From JBDTNQ01 sp039933635 (GTDB lineage: Bacteria > Acidobacteriota > Vicinamibacteria > Vicinamibacterales > SCN-69-37), in the NCBI GenBank assembly GCA_039933635.1, contig JBDTNQ010000093.1, positions 1-17,571 of the forward strand: a stretch of 17,571 nucleotides of DNA, given 5' to 3'. Below the pieces are notes generated by a model, which was not told the DNA's origin, did no database searches, and saw only the letters and a list, made by a program, of their open reading frames with translations. The translations under genes were made by a program, and so were the position numbers. Of the stretch, positions 1 to 5,718 are shown in pieces (the first letter of the stretch is position 1; each line of letters opens with the position of its first letter).

Positions 1-97
1 TCATGGCCACGAGCGCCACGAGCCATCGTTGGTAACCCGTCCATCGGCCGTCATCGATCAAACGCCCGACGTCGATGGGTTCCTCCGTGAAAGGCAT
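1..97 (-). CDS. Aromatic acid:H+ symporter-like MFS permease, N-terminal fragment
   Basis: Only the first 32 codons are present; the gene continues past the left edge. The peptide begins MPFTEEPIDVGRLIDDGRW and continues GYQRWLVALVAM, entering a first membrane helix. The pattern of a short acidic head, 'IDVxxLID', 'GYQR' and then a hydrophobic helix is typical of the aromatic acid:H+ symporter family (PcaK/BenK type), which imports benzoates and hydroxybenzoates across the inner membrane. The start is well supported: an AGGAGA ribosome-binding site (102-107 on the minus strand) lies four bases before the ATG. It lies downstream of pobA on the same strand, separated by 197 bases, so uptake of 4-hydroxybenzoate or a hydroxycinnamate is the natural guess. 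Family assignment rests on a short stretch and on context; substrate is inference. Confidence 0.6.
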   Translation of the reverse strand, partial: MPFTEEPIDVGRLIDDGRWTGYQRWLVALVAM

Positions 98-110
98 GGT
101 GTCTCCTGCA

Positions 111-293
111 GGTTCTGGGTTCTGGGGTTCGGTTCCGCGTTCTCGGCTCTGGGTTCGGCTCTCGCTTCCGAATTCAGTGTCCGTTCCCTGTCTCAACGTT
201 CCGCGTCCAAGTGAAGTCCACGTTCTCGAGTTCCACCGAGGACCGTGAACCCGGAACCAGAACCCCGGCACCCAGAACCGGGAACCCGGAACC
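111..293. repeat. GGTTC / GAACC short-repeat field forming two inverted arms
   Basis: Between pobA and the permease fragment lies low-complexity DNA. The left arm (111-156) has five GGTTC pentamers, at 111, 118, 126, 131 and 152, spaced by G- or T-rich bases. The right arm (247-293) has six GAACC pentamers, at 247, 254, 260, 275, 282 and 289. Each arm is a direct repeat, and the two are imperfect reverse complements, so a transcript could fold into a long irregular hairpin with a central segment of roughly 90 bases. No protein-like reading is evident. The right arm ends at the pobA stop codon, so the field would form the pobA 3' region and the leader of the permease. No T-run follows, so a classical intrinsic terminator is not supported. 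Confidence 0.7.
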
Positions 294-294
294 C

Positions 295-1479
295 TCAGTC
301 GAACGCCGTCCCCACATAGTTCTCCGCGAGACTGGTCATCGCCGCGCGTGAGCTCATCAGATAGTCGAGCTCGGCGTATTGGCGGCGCTGATCGAACGGA
401 TTCGCGCTCTCCGCCCGGTGGAGCGTCGAGGTCATCCACCACGAAAATCGCTGTGCCCGCCAGACGCGACGCAGTCCGCGATCGGAATACGTCCGCAACT
501 CGCTATCCGATCCGGACTCATAGAAGGCCGCCAGTGCGCCTGAGAGCCGCCAGACGTCCGCGGCGGCGAGATTGAGGCCCTTGGCGCCGGTTGGGGGCAC
601 GATATGCGCGGCGTCGCCGGCGAGATAGAGGCGACCGTGTTGCATCGGCTCGGCCACGAAGCTGCGCATGGGCGTCACGCCTTTCTGCAGGATCGGACCG
701 GTGTTCGGCGTCCAGCCGTCGGCGCAGGTGAACCGTGTCTTGAGCTCGGACCAGATCCGCTCGTCTGGCCACGCGGCCAGGTCTTCATCCGGCGCGCACT
801 GCAGGTAGAGGCGCGTCACCGCCGGCGAGCGCATGCTGAAGAGCGCGAAGCCGTTGTCGTGAAGGCTGTAGACGAGCTCGTCGCAGGATGGCGCCGCCTG
901 GGCGAGGATCCCGAGCCACCCGAACGGATACACGCGCTCGTAGATCCGCAGAATCGACGCCGGGATCGCCTGACGGCACACGCCGTGGAATCCATCGCAT
1001 CCCGCGATGAAATCGCAGGCGACTTCGACATCCTGGCCATCGTGTCGGTACCGGATCAGCGGTTGTGACGTCTCGACATCACGCACACTGACATCCGAGG
1101 CGTTGAAGACGACCGGGCGTCCCGTCGCCACGCGCAGATCGATCAGATCACGCACGACCTCGTTCTGCCCGTAGACGGTGATCGCGCGCCCGCCGGTGAG
1201 CGCCGCCATGTCGATGTGGTGCCGGACACCACGGAAGTTCAGATACAGACCGTCGTGCCGGAGGCCTTCGCGGTCGAGGCGGGCGCCGGCGCCGATCTCC
1301 CGCATGAGATCGACGGTTCCCTGCTCGAGCACGCCCGCGCGGACGCGCTCGATGACACGCTCGCGATCGCGACTCTCGAGAATGATGGAATCAATGCCGC
1401 GCAGGTGGAGCAGCTGACCGAGCAACAGACCGGCTGGCCCGGCGCCGACGATTCCGACCTGCGTGCGGGAGCGAGTCAT
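295..1479 (-). CDS. pobA: 4-Hydroxybenzoate 3-monooxygenase (p-hydroxybenzoate hydroxylase)
   Basis: FAD-dependent cytoplasmic enzyme converting 4-hydroxybenzoate, NAD(P)H and O2 to protocatechuate. From the ATG at 1479 the product is 394 residues, the same length as the Pseudomonas enzyme; an open frame extends further upstream, but this start gives the family N-terminus (MTRSRTQVGIVGAGPAG). Visible motifs are GxGxxG at residues 12-17, the DG motif CDGFHG at 161-166 and the GDAAH motif at 288-292. Against the Pseudomonas fluorescens enzyme as I recall it (offset +3), the substrate-site residues Y201, S212, R214, Y222, P293 and Y385 are all kept (here Y204, S215, R217, Y225, P296, Y388). The NADPH-contacting helix differs: R33, Q34 and Y38 become S36, R37 and R41. 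It starts 25 bases after the pcaF stop, so the two are probably co-transcribed. It receives 4-hydroxybenzoate from the p-hydroxycinnamate operon next door. Confidence 0.97.
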   Translation of the reverse strand: MTRSRTQVGIVGAGPAGLLLGQLLHLRGIDSIILESRDRERVIERVRAGVLEQGTVDLMREIGAGARLDREGLRHDGLYLNFRGVRHHIDMAALTGGRAITVYGQNEVVRDLIDLRVATGRPVVFNASDVSVRDVETSQPLIRYRHDGQDVEVACDFIAGCDGFHGVCRQAIPASILRIYERVYPFGWLGILAQAAPSCDELVYSLHDNGFALFSMRSPAVTRLYLQCAPDEDLAAWPDERIWSELKTRFTCADGWTPNTGPILQKGVTPMRSFVAEPMQHGRLYLAGDAAHIVPPTGAKGLNLAAADVWRLSGALAAFYESGSDSELRTYSDRGLRRVWRAQRFSWWMTSTLHRAESANPFDQRRQYAELDYLMSSRAAMTSLAENYVGTAFD

Positions 1480-1504
1480 GCCGGGCGCCACCCAAGTACA
1501 GGCG

Positions 1505-2713
1505 CTACGCGCGCTCGAGCAGCAGGGCAATGCCCTGCCCCACGCCGATGCACATGGTGCAGACCGCGTAGCGACCGCCCGTGCGGCGGAGCTGATACAT
1601 CGCGGTGGTCGCCAACCTGGCGCCGCTGGCCCCCAGAGGATGGCCGATGGCAATCGCACCGCCGTTCGGATTCACGTGCGGCGCATCGTCGGCCACGCCG
1701 AGCCCGCGAAGAGAGGCGAGCACTTGAGCGGCGAAAGCCTCATTGATCTCGATCAGGTCGATTTGGCCGATGGTCAGTCCCGACTTCGCCAGGAGCTTCG
1801 TCGTGGCGGGAATCGGACCGATGCCCATCACCCGTGGAGCGACGCCGGCAACGGCCGAGGCGACCACGCGCGCGAACGGGGTCAGGCCGTGACGTCGCAC
1901 ACCGGCCTCGGACGCCAGGATCAGCGCCGCGGCGCCGTCGTTGATGCCCGAGGCATTCCCCGCCGTGATGGTGCCGGTCGGGCGCGTGATCGGCGCCAGC
2001 TTCCCCAGCGCCTCGAGCGTCGTGTCCGGACGCGGATGCTCGTCGACCGTCACGGTGACGACGCTCTTTTTTTGGCGGATGGAAACAGGCGTGATCTCTT
2101 CGGCAAAGATACCTGCCTGGGCAGCCGCGGCGGCTCGGCGCTGACTGCGATGGGCAAAAGCGTCCTGATCGTCGCGGCTGATGCCATGCTCATTCGCGAC
2201 GTTTTCCGCGGTTTCGGCCATGGACTCGGTGCCGAAGGCTCTGTGCATCTCGGGATTGACGAGGCGCCAGCCGAGCGTGGAGTCTTCGAGTTTCATGCCG
2301 CGCGAGAACGCCGCGTCGGCCTTGGCCATGATGTACGGGGCGCGCGTCATGCCCTCCACCCCGCCAGCGATGATCAGGTCAGCCTCGCCGCAATGGATCC
2401 GCCGTGCGGCGTCGGCGATGGCCTCGAGGCTGGACCCGCAGAGACGATTGACCGTCACTCCAGGCACGCTTAGCGGAATCCCTGCGAGCAGCAGAGCCAT
2501 ACGGGCGACATTGCGGTTGTCTTCACCCGATTGATTGGCGCACCCCAGCACCACCTCGTCGACCGCCTCCCAGTCGATGGCGGGATGCCGTTCGCGCAGC
2601 GCTCTCAACGGCACGGCAGCGAGATCGTCCACGCGGACCGTCGACAACGCACCACCGAAGCGGCCGAACGGTGTTCGGACACCGTCACACAGGAAGGCAG
2701 GCGGCAGCGTCAT
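1505..2713 (-). CDS. pcaF: beta-Ketoadipyl-CoA thiolase (3-oxoadipyl-CoA thiolase)
   Basis: Thiolytic cleavage of 3-oxoadipyl-CoA to succinyl-CoA and acetyl-CoA, the last step of the beta-ketoadipate pathway. The 402-residue product has the thiolase-I layout: nucleophile C92 in NRLCGSS, NEAF at 324-327, GHP with H358 in NPNGGAIAIGHPLG, and the second catalytic cysteine C388 in CTMCIGVGQG. Segments such as GCANQSGEDNRNVARMALL, SRGMKLEDSTLGWR and VAPRVMGIGP match PcaF/PaaJ rather than fatty-acid thiolases, although the CGSS loop resembles FadA (PcaF usually has CASG). I chose the ATG at 2713; an in-frame GTG at 2740 lies between the predicted -35 and -10 boxes and would add nine residues. Adjacency to pobA favours PcaF over the phenylacetate enzyme PaaJ. 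Thiolysis of an aromatic beta-ketoacyl-CoA is a less likely extra role. Confidence 0.88.
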   Translation of the reverse strand: MTLPPAFLCDGVRTPFGRFGGALSTVRVDDLAAVPLRALRERHPAIDWEAVDEVVLGCANQSGEDNRNVARMALLLAGIPLSVPGVTVNRLCGSSLEAIADAARRIHCGEADLIIAGGVEGMTRAPYIMAKADAAFSRGMKLEDSTLGWRLVNPEMHRAFGTESMAETAENVANEHGISRDDQDAFAHRSQRRAAAAAQAGIFAEEITPVSIRQKKSVVTVTVDEHPRPDTTLEALGKLAPITRPTGTITAGNASGINDGAAALILASEAGVRRHGLTPFARVVASAVAGVAPRVMGIGPIPATTKLLAKSGLTIGQIDLIEINEAFAAQVLASLRGLGVADDAPHVNPNGGAIAIGHPLGASGARLATTAMYQLRRTGGRYAVCTMCIGVGQGIALLLERA

Positions 2714-2726
2714 GGTTACTGGCTGC

Positions 2727-2756
2727 ACTCTAGGGGGCACGCGAAGAAGCTGTCAA
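2727..2756 (-). promoter_or_regulatory. Candidate sigma70-type promoter of pcaF-pobA
   Basis: On the minus strand a perfect TTGACA (2751-2756) is followed after 18 bases by TAGAGT (2727-2732), which matches four of six -10 consensus positions. Transcription would start only a few bases before the pcaF ATG at 2713, giving an almost leaderless mRNA; consistent with this, no Shine-Dalgarno sequence precedes that ATG. The alternative GTG at 2740 would then lie upstream of the transcript. This is a prediction from consensus only. Confidence 0.45.
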
Positions 2757-2774
2757 GCCGAATATCGCCTGATC

Positions 2775-2791
2775 CGTGCGATAAACGCACG
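2775..2791. promoter_or_regulatory. Operator-like palindrome upstream of pcaF
   Basis: Perfect inverted repeat CGTGCG-ATAAA-CGCACG, 6-5-6, lying 18 bases upstream of the predicted pcaF -35 box, where an activator could sit. Its GTGCG...ATAA...CGCAC composition resembles the palindrome at 5549-5568 in the divergent promoter region. The IclR-family gene lies between the two sites and is the obvious candidate binder. Function is inference. Confidence 0.4.
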
Positions 2792-2921
2792 CGCATGACA
2801 CCCGTTGCCGCGGCCCCGCGCGTCCCGCGCCGCAACCACCGTTGAGGGGAAGCGGCGGCGCGTGAAGCGCCGGCCGTGGTGACACGGTGAGGACCAACAG
2901 GCTGCCGCCCAGTCACGCGGC

Positions 2922-3755
2922 TCATGCGCGTACGTGCCTGGCCGCGGTGCCGATCTCCGCCGCGGCCTCGCGGAGCGCAGGCAGAAACTTGCGCTCCAGG
3001 ATCGCACCCTCCACACGACCGGCCTGGACGCCGACGTTGATGGCGGCCACGACCGCACCATCGGGACGGCGGACCGGCACGGCGAGGGACCGTAAGCCGA
3101 GTTCGAGTTCCTGATCCACGATCGCAAAGCCCTGCTGGCGCACGCGCTCGAGCTCCGCCCGCAGCCCTGCCTTGTCGACGATCGTGTACGGCGTATGCCG
3201 CGGTAGCCTGACGCGGGCCAGGAACGCCGCACGCGCCGCCTCCGGTCCGAATGCCAGCAGGACACGCCCCATCGATGTGCACGCCGCCGGCAGGCGGCTG
3301 CCAACCGACAACCCAATCGACAGAATCCGCCGCGTGGCCGCGCGCGCGAGGTACACGATGTCGTCCCCGTCAGCGACCGCCAGCGAAAACGACTCGTGCA
3401 GTTGATCGGAGACCCGTTCCAAGACCGGCTGCGCCACGCGGGCCAGCGACGTGGACCCGATGTAGGTGTAGCCCAGTGCCAGCACGGCAGGCGTCAGGGT
3501 GTAGGCGCCATCGATGGACGTCGCGTAGCCCAGCGCGGACAACGTGTAGAGACAGCGACGCGCTGCGGCGCGCGACATGCCCGTCAGCCGCGCGGCATCG
3601 GCGACCGTCAGATGCGGGCGGCCTTCGGCAAAGGCACGAATCACCGACAGGCCGCGCGCGAGAGACAGCATGTAGTCCGGATCGCCCGCGCCGGAAGCCG
3701 GACGGACGGGCGGCTGTTTCGAACGGGTCGCGGACGGAGGGACACGTCGGGCCAT
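2922..3755 (-). CDS. IclR-family regulator, PcaR/PcaU/PobR type
   Basis: A 277-residue DNA-binding regulator. An N-terminal winged helix-turn-helix spans about residues 28-90 (starting YMLSLARGLSVIRAF, recognition region TGMSRAAARRCLYTL). An IclR effector-binding domain fills the rest, with LSVGSRLPAACTSMGRVLLA and the closing VAAINVG segment. ARGLSVIRAF, MSRAAARR and GSRLPAxCTSMGRVLLA are hallmarks of the PcaR/PcaU/PobR branch, whose members respond to beta-ketoadipate, protocatechuate or 4-hydroxybenzoate and control pca and pob genes. The ATG at 3755 is preferred over a GTG six bases upstream because AGG lies six bases before it. It begins six bases after the esterase stop, so the two are probably translationally coupled. 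Likely targets are pcaF-pobA and the divergent promoter region, where related palindromes occur. The effector cannot be read from the sequence. Confidence 0.9.
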   Translation of the reverse strand: MARRVPPSATRSKQPPVRPASGAGDPDYMLSLARGLSVIRAFAEGRPHLTVADAARLTGMSRAAARRCLYTLSALGYATSIDGAYTLTPAVLALGYTYIGSTSLARVAQPVLERVSDQLHESFSLAVADGDDIVYLARAATRRILSIGLSVGSRLPAACTSMGRVLLAFGPEAARAAFLARVRLPRHTPYTIVDKAGLRAELERVRQQGFAIVDQELELGLRSLAVPVRRPDGAVVAAINVGVQAGRVEGAILERKFLPALREAAAEIGTAARHVRA

Positions 3756-3761
3756 CGGCAC

Positions 3762-5480
3762 CTACGTTCGGAGCGCGTCGCGCTCGTCCTTGTCCGGGTT
3801 GTTCTTCACCGCGCACACCGTGTCGAACACCATCGTCTGACCCACCGCCGGGGAGAAGGCGGGCCAGGCCGGCAGGCCCGCGTGAGCCGGCTTGCCCGTG
3901 CGGGCGAAGGCAATCCATGCGTCCGCAATTCGGGAAGCCAGCGCGCGCGCATCTGCACCGCCACCCGTCATCGCCGCGCAGCGGTCCGTGTTGGCAAAGA
4001 CAAAGGGCAGCTCGGAGCAGTGATACGCGCGCGGCCGGCCATCGAGCACCGGCGTTTGCCACTGGAACCAGTAGACATATGCCGGCGCCACGCGCTGATC
4101 GGCCTTCAGCGTGGCCTGTGCGATGACATTCGTGCGCGCCGTCATGCCGGTCACGCGCGAGAGAAGTTCGTACGGCGAAGCCTTCGGGAATCTCCTCTGA
4201 AAGAGCGCGACGATCTCTGGCGCCCTGGCGCCGCGTTGATCGCTCACGCGCTTCCGCGCCTCGTCGAGACTCATCGCGTCGAGCGTCGGATCCCCAGCCT
4301 GGATGCTGTTGCCGAACTCATTCAACACGGAACCGACCAGCAGCGGCACCGTAGCGGAGTACTCCGGCGCGGCCGGATCCCAGGCATGACGGGGAATCGA
4401 TCGCCCGTCGACGGTCGGCCCCCAGTTCAGGCCACCGCCCGTGCCGGGCGGCGGCGCCACCGGCTGGAGCCTCCGTTGCGCGCGCAGACCGGCGCTGAGG
4501 ATCGCCTCAACGGGCACGTCCTGGAGCTTGTCGAGGGTCATCCGCGTGAGACCCAGTTCCTGCAACGTGGCCGCGGCGAGCGCCGACGACCGATCCGGCG
4601 TCAGCTGTCGAAGGGCCGAACCCGACTGGGCCGCGGCGCGATGAAACAACCCTTTGGCTGCGGGCATCCCCATCAAGGTGCCGACCTTGTTGCCGCCACC
4701 GGACTGCCCGAAGATCATGATCTTCGTTGGATCGCCACCGAATCTCGAGATGTTGTCGCGCACCCACTCGAGCGCCGCGATGAGATCCAGCTGCCCGACG
4801 TTGACGGCGTTCGCCCACTTCTCGCCGTACTCCAGCAAGTTCATGTACCCGAGCGCGCCGAGCCGGTGATTGAGGCTGACCACCACGACGTCGCCGCGAC
4901 GCGCGAGGCTCTCGCCGTCATACATCCGGAGTTCGTTGCTGGATCCGGACGTGTAGCCGCCACCGTGAATCCACACCATCACCGGGCGTTTCGCCGATCC
5001 GCTCACGCCGGGCGTCCACACATTGACGCGCAAGCAGTCTTCACCCGGCTGGCCATCGTCCCACTCGAACATGAACGCTTCTTCGTCGTGAGTCCAGCCG
5101 ACACGACGGCCCTCGGGAACATGCAGTCCTTGCGGACACGCGAAACCCAACGCCATCGAGCTGCGCACGCCCGCCCACGGCGTGACCTTCTGCGGCGCCA
5201 TGAACCGCGCAGCGCCCGCAGTGGACGCCGCGTAGGGCATCCCCTTGAACGTGAAGATGCCATTGCGCGCATATCCGCGCACTTTGCCGGCCGTCGTCTC
5301 GACGATGTTCCTGGCACTGGGTGCGACGACAATTCGGGGCGTTGGGACGGCAGGCGCTGGCAGCGCTTCCGTCGGAGTCTGCGCCGCAGCCTCCATCGCC
5401 GAACCGGTGGCGCCCATCGCCGTCGCACCGCCAATAAGGGTTGCGGCGTTCTTCAGCCAGTCACGTCGCGTGTGAGACAT
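3762..5480 (-). CDS. Tat-exported type-B carboxylesterase
   Basis: Alpha/beta-hydrolase of the carboxylesterase/para-nitrobenzyl esterase family, 572 residues, probably hydrolysing phenolic or other carboxylic esters in the periplasm. The N-terminus carries a twin-arginine signal (TRRDWLK at 4-10, then an Ala/Gly-rich hydrophobic stretch, likely cleaved near AAAQ at 31-34). The family signature EDCLRVNVWTP is at 147-157 and the oxyanion loop HGGGY at 172-176. The nucleophile elbow is GQSGGG with S260, rather than the usual GESAGG. The likely acid is E388 (GSVLNEFGN) and the likely histidine H487 (AYHCSELPFVF). The start has a good ribosome site (AGAGG, five bases before the ATG). It diverges from the hydratase/dehydrogenase gene and lies just before the regulator. 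Its neighbours suggest aromatic esters as substrate, but no residue proves this. Confidence 0.9.
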   Translation of the reverse strand: MSHTRRDWLKNAATLIGGATAMGATGSAMEAAAQTPTEALPAPAVPTPRIVVAPSARNIVETTAGKVRGYARNGIFTFKGMPYAASTAGAARFMAPQKVTPWAGVRSSMALGFACPQGLHVPEGRRVGWTHDEEAFMFEWDDGQPGEDCLRVNVWTPGVSGSAKRPVMVWIHGGGYTSGSSNELRMYDGESLARRGDVVVVSLNHRLGALGYMNLLEYGEKWANAVNVGQLDLIAALEWVRDNISRFGGDPTKIMIFGQSGGGNKVGTLMGMPAAKGLFHRAAAQSGSALRQLTPDRSSALAAATLQELGLTRMTLDKLQDVPVEAILSAGLRAQRRLQPVAPPPGTGGGLNWGPTVDGRSIPRHAWDPAAPEYSATVPLLVGSVLNEFGNSIQAGDPTLDAMSLDEARKRVSDQRGARAPEIVALFQRRFPKASPYELLSRVTGMTARTNVIAQATLKADQRVAPAYVYWFQWQTPVLDGRPRAYHCSELPFVFANTDRCAAMTGGGADARALASRIADAWIAFARTGKPAHAGLPAWPAFSPAVGQTMVFDTVCAVKNNPDKDERDALRT

Positions 5481-5548
5481 GGGAGCCTCTTCCGAGATTC
5501 GGACGATCCAAGTTCACGGTTCGAAATTCACCCAGAGCGAGTGTGAAG

Positions 5549-5568
5549 GTGCGGCGATTATCGCGCAC
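5549..5568. promoter_or_regulatory. Operator-like near-perfect palindrome in divergent promoter region
   Basis: GTGCGGCGATTATCGCGCAC is an inverted repeat with GCGAT-T-ATCGC at its core and GTGC/GCAC outer arms, broken by one extra G on the left. Read on the minus strand it contains GATAAT, a five-of-six match to a -10 box pointing towards the esterase, although no convincing -35 lies at the right distance. A regulator bound here could govern the esterase-regulator transcript and perhaps the divergent operon. It shares the GTGCG/ATAA/CGCAC elements with the site at 2775-2791. Function is inferred. Confidence 0.45.
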
Positions 5569-5623
5569 GTTGTCCGCCTCCAGGTCGCCCAGAAGCCACG
5601 ACCGCCCCAGACCGGTCGACAGG

Positions 5624-5652
5624 TTGCATGACCACACGCAAATCGGTAACAT
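5624..5652 (+). promoter_or_regulatory. Weak candidate promoter for the hydroxycinnamate operon
   Basis: TTGCAT (5624-5629) and TAACAT (5647-5652) are separated by 17 bases and match three and four of six consensus positions. They lie about 70 bases before the ATG at 5719. The match is poor, as would suit an activator-dependent promoter, and other choices are possible. Confidence 0.22.
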
Positions 5653-5679
5653 CTCCGCGGTTCCAAACTCGCTTTCGCG

Positions 5680-5696
5680 AGCCGGTCGATCCGGCT
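5680..5696. promoter_or_regulatory. Inverted repeat just upstream of the hydratase/dehydrogenase start
   Basis: AGCCGG-TCGAT-CCGGCT is a perfect 6-5-6 inverted repeat ending 22 bases before the ATG at 5719. It could be a second operator or a hairpin in the mRNA leader. That start has no recognisable Shine-Dalgarno sequence, so a leader structure may affect translation. Nothing in the sequence decides between these roles. Confidence 0.3.
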
Positions 5697-5718
5697 GTTC
5701 CCTCGTGTCGCCCTACGC

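Noticed and set aside
29..214. Short plus-strand frame across the left repeat region
   Set aside because: It runs through the permease start and the GGTTC repeats and has no family resemblance; the minus-strand reading with a strong ribosome site is better.
111..293. CRISPR-like array
   Set aside because: The repeated unit is only five bases, spacing is irregular, arms are inverted, and there are no cas genes.
3396..5546. Long plus-strand open frame (about 716 codons) over the regulator and esterase
   Set aside because: It is antisense to a clear carboxylesterase with catalytic motifs and part of the IclR gene. Its composition is Arg/His-rich with no domain, as expected for an antisense shadow in high-GC DNA.
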